A DNA stretch of 64,000 nucleotides from Streptomyces formicae (lineage in GTDB: Bacteria; Actinomycetota; Actinomycetes; Streptomycetales; Streptomycetaceae). The translations under genes and the position numbers were made by a program. Below the pieces are notes generated by a model. The model was not told the DNA's origin. It saw only the letters and a program-made list of their open reading frames with translations, and searched no databases. Where the stretch lies: positions 3,348,001-3,412,000 of the forward strand of contig NZ_CP022685.1 in NCBI RefSeq assembly GCF_002556545.1, given 5' to 3'. Every line of letters begins with the position of its first letter. The first letter of the stretch is position 1. Shown here piece after piece: positions 50,298 through 57,542 of this stretch.

Positions 50298-52196
50298 TCA
50301 CAGGTGGCGGCGTCGGGCAGTGACGTGCCGGTCGTACTCTTCCCTGGCCTTGACCGCCGACACTCGGGTCGCGGTCTCGGCCACGGGCACATCCCACCAC
50401 GCCTGTGCGGGGGGCGGGCCCGACACTGTGTCTGCCGTTTCCGTCTCCACATAGACACATGTGGGACGGTCTGCCCCGCGCGCTTCGCGCAGCGCCTCGC
50501 GCAGGTCACGGATGGTCTTGGCGCGAAGGACCCGCATGCCGAGCGAGGCGGCGTTGGCGGCGAGGTCGACGGGCAGGGCGTCGCCCGTGTACGTCCCGTC
50601 GGGCGCGCGGAAGCGGTAGTCGGTGCCGAAGCGCTCGCCGCCCACGGACTCCGAGAGCCCGCCGATGGAGGCGTAGCCGTGGTTCTGCAGGACGACGACC
50701 TTGATCGGGACGTTCTCCTGGACGGCCGTGACCAGCTCCGTCGGGTTCATCAGGTACGTGCCGTCGCCGACGAGGGCCCACACGGGCCGCTCCGGCGCCG
50801 CGAGCGCGACGCCGATCGCCGCCGGGATCTCGTATCCCATGCAGGAGTAGCCGTACTCGACGTGGTACTGCCGCGCCGAGCGCGCCCGCCACAGCTTGTG
50901 CAGGTCGCCGGGGAGGGAGCCCGCCGCGTTGATGAGCACGTCCTCGTCGGTGACCAACTCGTCGAGGAGACCGAGGACTTGGGGCTGCGTCGGGCGTACG
51001 TCGGGTTCGTCGGTCTCGTACGCGGCGTCGACGCGGTGCTCCCAGCGCTCCTTGTCGTCCGTGTACTCGACGGCGTAGGCGGGCTCGACGCGGTGGCCGC
51101 GCAGCGTGCCCGTGAGCGCCTGGAGCCCGGCGCGCGCGTCCGCGATCAGGGTGGCGCCCGCCAGCTTGTGGCCGTCGAAGGGCGCGATGTTGAGGTTGAG
51201 GAAGCGCACCCCGGGACGCTCGAAGAGGGTGCCCGAGGCGGTGGTGAAGTCGCTGTAGCGGGTGCCGACGCCGATCACCAGGTCGGCGGTGCGGGCCAGT
51301 TCGTTGGCGGTCGCCGTGCCGGTGTGGCCGACGCCGCCGACGTCCGCCGGGTGGTCGAAGCGCAGCGAGCCCTTGCCCGCCTGGGTGGAGGCCACGGGGA
51401 TCCGGGTCGCGTCGACCAGTTCCCGCAGGGCGTCCTCGGCGGCGCTGTGGTGCACGCCGCCGCCCGCGATGATCAGCGGCCTGCGCGCCTCGCGCACCGC
51501 CCGCACGGCGTCGGCCAGTTCCCGGGGGTCGGGCACGGGCCTGCGCACGGCCCAGGTCCGCTCGGCGAAGAACTCCTCCGGCCAGTCGTACGCCTCCGCC
51601 TGGACGTCCTGCGGCAGCGCGAGCGTGACGGCGCCGGTCTCCACGGGGTCGGTGAGCACGCGAAGGGCGGCGAGCGCGGCGGGGACCAGCGCCTCGGGGC
51701 GGGTCACGCGGTCGAAGTACCGCGACACCGGGCGCAGGCAGTCGTTGACCGACACGTCGCCCGCGTAGGGCACTTCGAGCTGCTGGAGCACCGGGTCCGC
51801 GGGGCGGGCCGCGAAGGTGTCGCCGGGGAGCAGCAGGACGGGCAGCCGGTTGACGGTGGCGAGGGCGGCGCCGGTGACGAGGTTGGTGGCGCCGGGGCCG
51901 ATGGAGGTGGTGACCGCGTGGGTGGACAGGCGTCCGCACTGGCGGGCGTAGCCGACGGCGGCGTGCACCATGGCCTGCTCGTTGCGCCCCTGGTGGAACG
52001 GCATCTCGTCGGCGTGCTCCACGAGCGCCTGCCCGATGCCCGCCACGTTGCCGTGCCCGAAGATGCCCCAGGTCGCGCCGATCAGCCGCTGCCTGGTGCC
52101 GTCGCGCTCGGTGTACTGACGGGACAGGAAGCGCACGAGCGCCTGCGCGGTGGTCAGCCTGACGGTCCTCGCGGGGCCCTTGGGGGTTGCCGTCAT
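50298..52196 (-). CDS. iolD: 3D-(3,5/4)-trihydroxycyclohexane-1,2-dione hydrolase
   Basis: 632 aa, thiamine-diphosphate enzyme of myo-inositol breakdown; it opens the ring of the dione to 5-deoxy-glucuronate. The N-terminal domain has RLIGATWGIFGHGNVAGIGQAL and the cofactor Glu in FHQGRNEQAM. The C-terminal domain has the GDGTYLMNPTELVTAVQENV metal/diphosphate motif and NHGYASIGGL. It overlaps iolB by 4 bp (ATGA) and precedes mmsA. GGAGGGA stands before ATG 52196. Length and motifs are normal for IolD. Confidence 0.95.
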   Translation of the reverse strand: MTATPKGPARTVRLTTAQALVRFLSRQYTERDGTRQRLIGATWGIFGHGNVAGIGQALVEHADEMPFHQGRNEQAMVHAAVGYARQCGRLSTHAVTTSIGPGATNLVTGAALATVNRLPVLLLPGDTFAARPADPVLQQLEVPYAGDVSVNDCLRPVSRYFDRVTRPEALVPAALAALRVLTDPVETGAVTLALPQDVQAEAYDWPEEFFAERTWAVRRPVPDPRELADAVRAVREARRPLIIAGGGVHHSAAEDALRELVDATRIPVASTQAGKGSLRFDHPADVGGVGHTGTATANELARTADLVIGVGTRYSDFTTASGTLFERPGVRFLNLNIAPFDGHKLAGATLIADARAGLQALTGTLRGHRVEPAYAVEYTDDKERWEHRVDAAYETDEPDVRPTQPQVLGLLDELVTDEDVLINAAGSLPGDLHKLWRARSARQYHVEYGYSCMGYEIPAAIGVALAAPERPVWALVGDGTYLMNPTELVTAVQENVPIKVVVLQNHGYASIGGLSESVGGERFGTDYRFRAPDGTYTGDALPVDLAANAASLGMRVLRAKTIRDLREALREARGADRPTCVYVETETADTVSGPPPAQAWWDVPVAETATRVSAVKAREEYDRHVTARRRHL

Positions 52197-52999
52197 CGAT
52201 ATCCCTCCGTGTGATCGGGGTGGAAGCAGATCCGCCACTCCCTCTCCTCACCAGGCCCCGCCATCACATTCAGGTAGTACATCGGATGGCCCGGCTGGGC
52301 GATGGAAGGCCCGTGCCAGCCGTCGGGCACGAGCACCGCGTCGCCGGTGCGGACCTCGGCGAGGACGTCGGTGCCGCCTTCGCGGGACGGGAAGACGCGC
52401 TGGTAGCCGAAGCCGCCGTCCCCCTCGATCTCGAAGTAGTAGATCTCTTCGAGCTCGGCCTCGACGCCCGGGCGGTGCTCGTCGTGCTTGTGCGGCGGGT
52501 ACGAGGACCAGTTGCCGCCCGGCGTGATCACCTCGACGGCGATCAGCCGGTCGCAGTCGAAGGCGTCCGCGGACGCGAAGTTGCGCACCTCGCGTGCGCA
52601 GTTGCCGCTGCCGCGGCTCTCCACTGGTACCTCCGGCGCGGAGCCGTAGCGGGCGGGGAGTCGACGCTCGCACTTCGCTCCTGCCAGGGCGAAGCGGCCT
52701 CCCGCGCCGGAGGCGATCTGGATCCGGGCCTCGCGGGGGAGGTAAGCGAAGTCGCTGACTCCGCTGAACACGCTCTCCCGGCCCAGCAGTTCGATGATCT
52801 CGTCTTCCGCCCGCACCGTACAGCCGCCGGTCAGCGGCAACACGATCCATTCACTCTCACCGGTGGCGAAGGAGTGCGTCTCGCCGGGCCCCAGTTCGAG
52901 GATCCGCAGCCGCGAGCAGGCCAGGGCGGCGGCCCGCTCGGGGTCGATGTCGAGGGCGTACGGCCCCTCGGCCGCGCTCCCCTTCGGTACGTACGTCAT
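52193..52999 (-). CDS. iolB: 5-deoxy-glucuronate isomerase
   Basis: 268 aa, bicupin fold. It isomerises 5-deoxy-glucuronate to 5-dehydro-2-deoxy-gluconate in the inositol pathway. The KduI/IolB signature is visible in NFASADAFDCDRLIAVEVITPGGNWSSYPPHKHDEH with the metal His/Glu residues, followed by EEIYYFEI and VPDGWHGPS. ATG 52999 follows GAGG. It overlaps iolD by 4 bp and lies 31 bp after the aldolase gene. Confidence 0.94.
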   Translation of the reverse strand: MTYVPKGSAAEGPYALDIDPERAAALACSRLRILELGPGETHSFATGESEWIVLPLTGGCTVRAEDEIIELLGRESVFSGVSDFAYLPREARIQIASGAGGRFALAGAKCERRLPARYGSAPEVPVESRGSGNCAREVRNFASADAFDCDRLIAVEVITPGGNWSSYPPHKHDEHRPGVEAELEEIYYFEIEGDGGFGYQRVFPSREGGTDVLAEVRTGDAVLVPDGWHGPSIAQPGHPMYYLNVMAGPGEEREWRICFHPDHTEGYR

Positions 53000-53030
53000 G
53001 CAGACCTCACTGACCCTTCCTACCCCCCTG

Positions 53031-54221
53031 CTAGAGCAGCCCCACGGCGGTGTCGACGGCCCCCGCCACGTCGCCGTCGGGCGGGTAGAGCAGCGACCTG
53101 CCGACGACGAGTCCCCGCACGGTGGGCAGTTGCAGGGCGCCGCGCCACTTCTCGTACGCGGCGTCCTGATCATCCCCAATGTCCCCGCCGAGCAGCACGG
53201 CGGGGAGCGTCGAGGTCTCCATCACCCGGGCCATGTCGTCGGGGTTCTCGGTGACGGGGACCTTCAGCCAGGTGTACGCCGATGTGCCCGCCAGGCCGGA
53301 GGCGATGGCGATCGACGTGGTGACGGCGGACGCGCTCAGGTCGTTGCGGACCGGGCCCGCGCCGCCCTCGCCCCGCCGGGACAGGAACGGCTCGACGAAG
53401 ACGGGGAGCCGGCGCTCCGCCATCGCGTCGACGGCACGGGCCGCGGAGTGCAGCGTGGTCAGCGACCCCGAGTCGGCGTAGTCCACGCGGAGCAGCAGCT
53501 TGCCCGCGTCGAACCCGAGCCGTGCGATGTCCTCGGCCCGGTACCCCGTGAACCGGTCGTCCAACTCGAAGGAGGCCCCCGCGAGTCCCCCGCGGTTCAT
53601 CGACCCCATGACGACCTTGCCCTCCAAGGCCCCGAGCAACAGCAGGTCTTCGAGAATGTCGGCCGTCGCGAGCACCCCGTCGACCCCGGGCCTCCCCAAC
53701 GCGAGACAGAGCCGCGCAAGGAGATCCCCCCGATGGGCCATGGCCAACGGATCCCCACCCACCCCGAGGGACCCCCGCCCCGGGTGGTCAGCAGCCACGA
53801 TCATCAACCGCCCCCGCTCCCCGAGAAGCCCCCGCCGCGACCGCCGGGCGGCGGCTTCGGAGATGGCTTCGGGGTGCTGGGCACGGGTGAGGGAGAGGGC
53901 GCCTACGTCGATGGGGGGCGCTTGCGGCGACGCGCGGAAGGCGGGGGTCAACGCCGCTCGCCGCTCCGGGGCGCGCGAAGCGGGGCCGGGGTTCGGCCCC
54001 TGCCGCGCTGGGAGAGCAGAGTCAAAACCTGGCGCCTCCGGCGCGGGGGGATGGGGGGTAGGGGCGGGGGCGGGGCCCAGCGCCTCCGCCGCACGGAAAG
54101 CAGGACCCACTTTCAACCCCTCCGCCGCACGGGAAGCGGGGCCCGATTTCAGCCCCTCCGGCGTTTGAGGAGCGGGGTCTGGGGCGGAGCCCCAGGGAGC
54201 CCGGTGCCGAGCAACCGTCAC
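53031..54221 (-). CDS. Inositol-cluster (beta/alpha)8 aldolase with repeat-derived N-terminus
   Basis: 396 aa if read from GTG 54221, which overlaps the iolC stop (GTGA). The folded part begins near residue 105 (IDVGALSLTRAQHPEAI) and has LMIVAADHPGRGSLG, GVLATADILEDLL, and VVMGSMNRGGLAG, typical of the Cgl0159-type aldolases of actinobacterial iol clusters. It probably cleaves the phosphorylated 5-dehydro-2-deoxygluconate to malonate semialdehyde and dihydroxyacetone phosphate. The first 100 or so residues are repetitive (EGLKSGPASRAA, EGLKVGPAFRAA) and derive from an intergenic repeat. A start after the repeat is possible, but no ATG or GTG is in place. Confidence 0.75.
   Translation of the reverse strand: MTVARHRAPWGSAPDPAPQTPEGLKSGPASRAAEGLKVGPAFRAAEALGPAPAPTPHPPAPEAPGFDSALPARQGPNPGPASRAPERRAALTPAFRASPQAPPIDVGALSLTRAQHPEAISEAAARRSRRGLLGERGRLMIVAADHPGRGSLGVGGDPLAMAHRGDLLARLCLALGRPGVDGVLATADILEDLLLLGALEGKVVMGSMNRGGLAGASFELDDRFTGYRAEDIARLGFDAGKLLLRVDYADSGSLTTLHSAARAVDAMAERRLPVFVEPFLSRRGEGGAGPVRNDLSASAVTTSIAIASGLAGTSAYTWLKVPVTENPDDMARVMETSTLPAVLLGGDIGDDQDAAYEKWRGALQLPTVRGLVVGRSLLYPPDGDVAGAVDTAVGLL
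53990..54200. repeat. Streptomyces intergenic repeat read as protein
   Basis: Low-complexity, GC-rich DNA including GGGGCTCCGCCCC and a copy of CTCAAACGCCGGAGGGGCTG on the minus strand (54150-54169), plus three imperfect units built on GCGGCGGAGG.GTTGAAA. This family normally sits between genes. Here it forms the 5' part of the aldolase frame. Confidence 0.65.
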
Positions 54222-55186
54222 GTCACCACCCCCGCATCCACCACCAAGGCGACCTCGCCAGCAAAAGGCATGGCGGACGAGCACTCCAGCCGCGAAGCGA
54301 CGATCGCCCCCGCCGCGTTGGCGTACCGCATGACCCGCTCCAACTCCCACCCCGCCAGCAGCCCGTGGCACAACGCCCCGCCGAACGCGTCCCCCGCCCC
54401 GAGCCCGTTGAGGACCTCCACCGGCACCGGCGGCACGCTCGCGGACTCCCCCGCGCGGTTCATCGCGAGGACCCCGTCGGGCCCCTGCTTCACGACGGCC
54501 AGTTCGACGCCCGCGTCCAGCAACGCCCGCGCCGCGGCGCGCGGTTCCCGCTCCCCCGTGGCGATCTCGACCTCGTCGAGGTTGCCGACGGCGACTGTGG
54601 CGTGCGCGAGCGCCGCGGCATAGCGCGCCCGTGCCTCGGCGGGGTCGGCCCAGAACACGGGCCGCCAGTCGAGGTCGAAGACGGTGATCCCGCCCGACCG
54701 CGCCGCGAGCGCCGCCAGCGTCGCCGAACGGCTCGGCTCCGCGCAGAGCCCCGTCCCCGTCATCCAGAAGATCCGCGCCGCCGCGATCGCGTCGAGGTCG
54801 AGCTCGTCCTCGTGGATCTCCAGGTCGGGCGCCTTCGGCAGCCGGTAGAAGTACAGCGGGAAGTCGTCCGGCGGGAAGACCTCGCAGAAGGTCACCGGCG
54901 TCGGCAGGCCCGCGACCCCGCTCACCCAGCGGTCGTCGACGCCGAACTCGCGCAGCGCCCCGTGCAGATAGGCCCCGAAGGGGTCCTCGCCGGTGCGGGT
55001 GACGACGGCGACGCGGCGCCCGAGCCGGGCCGCGGCCACCGCGACGTTGCTCGCCGAGCCGCCGAGGAACTTGCCGAACGTGCTGACCTCGGCGAGCGGC
55101 ACCCCGGCCTGGAGCGGATAGAGGTCGACGCCGATCCGGCCCATGGTGATGACGTCGTACGGATCGGCGTCGTACGGATCACTCAC
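54218..55186 (-). CDS. iolC: 5-dehydro-2-deoxygluconokinase
   Basis: 322 aa, PfkB family. It phosphorylates 5-dehydro-2-deoxy-gluconate. Visible motifs are the N-terminal FGKFLGGSASNVAVAAARLG and the C-terminal catalytic GLGAGDAFGGALCHGL. FDLDWRPVFW is common in IolC. GTG 55186 is preceded by GAGGGGA. First gene of the minus-strand operon iolC - aldolase - iolB - iolD - mmsA, with a sigma-HrdB-like promoter upstream. Confidence 0.92.
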   Translation of the reverse strand: MSDPYDADPYDVITMGRIGVDLYPLQAGVPLAEVSTFGKFLGGSASNVAVAAARLGRRVAVVTRTGEDPFGAYLHGALREFGVDDRWVSGVAGLPTPVTFCEVFPPDDFPLYFYRLPKAPDLEIHEDELDLDAIAAARIFWMTGTGLCAEPSRSATLAALAARSGGITVFDLDWRPVFWADPAEARARYAAALAHATVAVGNLDEVEIATGEREPRAAARALLDAGVELAVVKQGPDGVLAMNRAGESASVPPVPVEVLNGLGAGDAFGGALCHGLLAGWELERVMRYANAAGAIVASRLECSSAMPFAGEVALVVDAGVVT

Positions 55187-55234
55187 CCTGCACGTCCCCT
55201 CGTCGGGCCCGGTCGGTCGCTCGTGTGTCCCCAG

Positions 55235-55263
55235 GTCTAATGCTGTCCCGGGAACCCTGTCAA
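55235..55263 (-). promoter_or_regulatory. Vegetative-type promoter of the iol operon
   Basis: On the minus strand TTGACA (55263-55258), 17 bp, TTAGAC (55240-55235), about 50 bp before iolC. Just upstream, an 11-bp imperfect direct repeat (55263-55273 and 55276-55286, ACATTttGtCC type) with 13-bp spacing could be an operator shared with the divergent isomerase gene. Confidence 0.65.
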
Positions 55264-55327
55264 CATTTTGTCCTTACATTCGGACCAGTCCTTGACACTC
55301 TTCTCCGGCGGCCGGGAGGCTTTCGGC

Positions 55328-56227
55328 ATGACGACGCTGTCACGCATCCGCATCGGTTCGGCTCCCGACTCGTGGGGAGTCTGGTTCCCCGAGGACCCCC
55401 GTCAGGTGCCGTGGCGCCGCTTCCTCGACGAAGTCGCCGAGTCCGGATACGAGTGGATCGAGCTCGGCCCGTACGGCTATCTGCCCACCGACCCCGCCGT
55501 ACTGCGCGAGGAGACGGCCCGCCGCGGCCTCAAGGTCTCGGCGGGGACGGTCTTCACGGGGCTGCACCACGGTCCCGCCGTCTGGGAGAAGACGTGGGCG
55601 CACGTCGCGGACAACGCCGCGCTCGCGCAGGCCATGGGCGCCGAACACCTGGTGGTCATCCCGTCCTTCTGGCGCGACGACAAGACCGGCGAGGTCCTGG
55701 AGGACCGGGTCCTCACCCCCGCACAATGGCGCGAACTGACCACCCAGACCGAGCGCCTGGCCCACGAGGTGCGCGAGCGGTACGGGCTGCGCGTCGTCGT
55801 CCACCCGCACGCGGACACCCACATCGACAGCGAGGCGAACGTCACCCGCTTCCTCGACGCCACCGACCCCGACCTCGTCTCGCTCTGCCTGGACACCGGC
55901 CACTACGCGTACTGCGGCGGCGACAGCGTCAAGCTCATCGAGACGTACGGCGAGCGCATCGGCTATCTGCACCTCAAGCAGGTCGACCCGGCGGTCCTCG
56001 CCGAAGTGCGGGCCGACGAGGTGCCGTTCGGGCCCGCCGTGGCGCGCGGCGTGATGTGCGAGCCGCCCGTCGGTGTGCCCGCCCTGGAACCCGTGCTCGC
56101 CGCCGCGCAGGGCCTGGGCGTCGAGCTCTTCGCCATCGTGGAACAGGACATGTACCCCTGCGACCCCGACAAGCCACTGCCGATCGCCCGCCGCACCCGC
56201 TCCTTCCTCCGGTCGTGCGGCGCTTAG
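55328..56227 (+). CDS. IolE/IolI-like sugar isomerase/dehydratase (TIM barrel)
   Basis: 299 aa, xylose-isomerase-like barrel. It starts RIGSAPDSWGVWFP, then WIELGPYGYLP, and has metal-ligand segments VVHPHADTHI, SLCLDTGHYAYCGG, YLHLKQVD and FAIVEQDMYP. The region from YLHLKQVD to PALEPVLAA aligns in pattern with the dehydratase IolE, so it may be the missing 2-keto-inositol dehydratase of this cluster or an IolI-type isomerase. ATG 55328 follows GGGAGG. It is divergent from iolC with a shared 141-bp control region. Confidence 0.82.
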   Translation: MTTLSRIRIGSAPDSWGVWFPEDPRQVPWRRFLDEVAESGYEWIELGPYGYLPTDPAVLREETARRGLKVSAGTVFTGLHHGPAVWEKTWAHVADNAALAQAMGAEHLVVIPSFWRDDKTGEVLEDRVLTPAQWRELTTQTERLAHEVRERYGLRVVVHPHADTHIDSEANVTRFLDATDPDLVSLCLDTGHYAYCGGDSVKLIETYGERIGYLHLKQVDPAVLAEVRADEVPFGPAVARGVMCEPPVGVPALEPVLAAAQGLGVELFAIVEQDMYPCDPDKPLPIARRTRSFLRSCGA

Positions 56228-56236
56228 AGGGCGGGG

Positions 56237-56440
56237 CTTGATCCCTCGCCGCTCCCGGGTGGGTGTCCCAGGCGCCGCTTCGCGGCGAATTTCCCCCACC
56301 CGCCCACCCTTCTCGCTGCGCGGCGGGGCGGCTTGGCGGGGGGCGCGTCTCGATCCCCCTCTCACCCAGCGGGTGTGCCCTAAGCGCAGCTTCGCGGCGA
56401 ATTCTCCCCACCCGCCCGCCCTTTCCGCTGCGCGGTGGGG
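56237..56440. repeat. Tandem imperfect 110-bp repeat
   Basis: Two units (about 56237-56330 and 56347-56440) share CTTCGCGGCGAATT, CCCACCCGCCC and CGCTGCGCGG in the same order. They follow the isomerase stop directly. No gene is supported in 56228-56781; the rest of that 554-bp stretch is a GC-rich linker and then the AT-richer promoter region of the HTH gene. Confidence 0.65.
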
Positions 56441-56589
56441 GCGGAGGCGGGGGCGGGGGCGGTGCGGGAACGCCGTGAGGTTCCCGCACCGCCCCCGCCG
56501 CCACCCACACCCCCACCGCCCACGCCACCCGCGGTGAACACGCGCCTCTTGCGCGCCGGAGCAACGCGCTCCCGTTATGCGTCGCTTAC

Positions 56590-56677
56590 GTCACAAACAC
56601 TCTCTTCCTGTCACACATGTCTCGTATACGCGGGTCTTCCGTCACAGGCAGCCCACAGGGGCTCTCCCGCTGTCACT
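56590..56677 (+). promoter_or_regulatory. Four spaced GTCAC(A/T) boxes upstream of the HTH gene
   Basis: GTCACA at 56590, 56610 and 56641, and GTCACT at 56672, all in the same orientation and 20, 31 and 31 bp apart, close to two and three helical turns. They end 105 bp before the HTH gene and look like an array of protein-binding sites. Confidence 0.45.
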
Positions 56678-56781
56678 CTGCGTCGTTCACCGGGCACAGG
56701 CTGAGTGATCGCCGCGCGCAGCGCCCAGCTCCCCCGTCGGCCTTTCCGGCCGCCCTGGGTGCGCGCAGGGAGGTGCCACCG

Positions 56782-56979
56782 ATGACCGACCGCAGGCTTT
56801 GGTCGTACAAGGAGATCGCCGCGCACATCCGGGTGCAGCCCGACACCGTGCGCTCCTACCGCAAGCACGGGCTGCTGCCCGAACCCGACCACGTGGAGAG
56901 CGGCAAGCCGTACTGGTACGCGGACTCCATCCGCGCCTGGGTCGCCGCCCGGCCGGGCAACCGGGGGCGCAGGGACTGA
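56782..56979 (+). CDS. Small helix-turn-helix protein (MerR/excisionase-like)
   Basis: 65 aa, a single winged-HTH: WSYKEIAAHIRVQPDTVRSYRKHGLLPEPDHVESGKPYWYADSIRAW. This is the MerR/excisionase DNA-binding domain without an effector domain. ATG 56782 follows AGGGAGG. It lies upstream of the copper genes on the same strand but has its own promoter region, so it may not belong to the copper regulon. It may bind the GTCAC array upstream of itself. Confidence 0.82.
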   Translation: MTDRRLWSYKEIAAHIRVQPDTVRSYRKHGLLPEPDHVESGKPYWYADSIRAWVAARPGNRGRRD

Positions 56980-56997
56980 CGCCGCGTCCCAGCCTCG

Positions 56998-57026
56998 TTG
57001 AGAAATACCCCCTAGGGGTATAGTGT
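56998..57026 (+). promoter_or_regulatory. Copper promoter with CsoR-type operator
   Basis: TTGAGA (56998-57003), then the dyad ATACCCC-CTA-GGGGTAT (57005-57021), which overlaps the -10 TATAGT (57019-57024). G/C-tract dyads of this form are bound by CsoR copper repressors; in S. lividans and S. coelicolor the copZ-copA operon is known to be in the CsoR regulon. Binding here would block RNA polymerase until Cu(I) releases CsoR. Confidence 0.82.
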
Positions 57027-57114
57027 GACGAGTGTCAGGAGGTCCCCGGGACTCCGGGGCCCCCTCCTGCACGTGATGTCGCACACGCCTACACGCCTCC
57101 CGGAGGAGAACGAC

Positions 57115-57438
57115 ATGAGCGCCCAGACCGAGCTCCCGCAGGCCACGTCCGAGACGACCGGCTCCTGCTGCTCCCCCAGCGGTTCCTGCCACTCGGACAC
57201 CGCCGCCGAGGCGCCGCAGGGCGCCGTCACCACGGTGTACGAGGTCAAGGGCATGACCTGCGGACACTGCGAGGGCGCCGTGTCGAGCGAGATCTCGGAG
57301 CTCGCCGGGGTCTCCTCCGTGACCGCCGTCGCCGCCACGGGCCTGGTCACCGTGGTCTCCGCGGCCCCGCTCGACGAGGCCGCGGTCCGCGACGCCGTGG
57401 ACGAGGCCGGTTACGAGCTGAGCGGCGTCGCCTCCTGA
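57115..57438 (+). CDS. copZ: Copper chaperone (CopZ-like, HMA domain)
   Basis: 107 aa. C-terminal heavy-metal-associated domain (about 40-105) with the Cu(I) site GMTCGHC and the ferredoxin-like end AVDEAGYELSG. The N-terminal 35 residues are unusual: CCSPSGSCH adds three Cys and one His, a possible second copper site. It should hand Cu(I) to the CopA ATPase encoded next. ATG 57115 follows GGAGGAG. First gene of the CsoR-controlled pair. Confidence 0.92.
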   Translation: MSAQTELPQATSETTGSCCSPSGSCHSDTAAEAPQGAVTTVYEVKGMTCGHCEGAVSSEISELAGVSSVTAVAATGLVTVVSAAPLDEAAVRDAVDEAGYELSGVAS

Positions 57439-57467
57439 CGTCTGTCCCTCGGCCCACCGGGTACCCC

Positions 57468-57503
57468 GGGCCCTGTGGTGTCGGCGCCGACACCACAGGG
57501 CCC
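57468..57503. terminator. 36-bp perfect palindrome between copper chaperone and ATPase
   Basis: 18-bp arms with no loop (57468-57485 and 57486-57503), 29 bp after copZ and 40 bp before copA. It may be a partial terminator or RNA processing site that gives more chaperone than ATPase. Confidence 0.6.
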
Positions 57504-57542
57504 GCAGCCGTCCCACCACCCCGGAAGTAGTACGAAAGAGTC

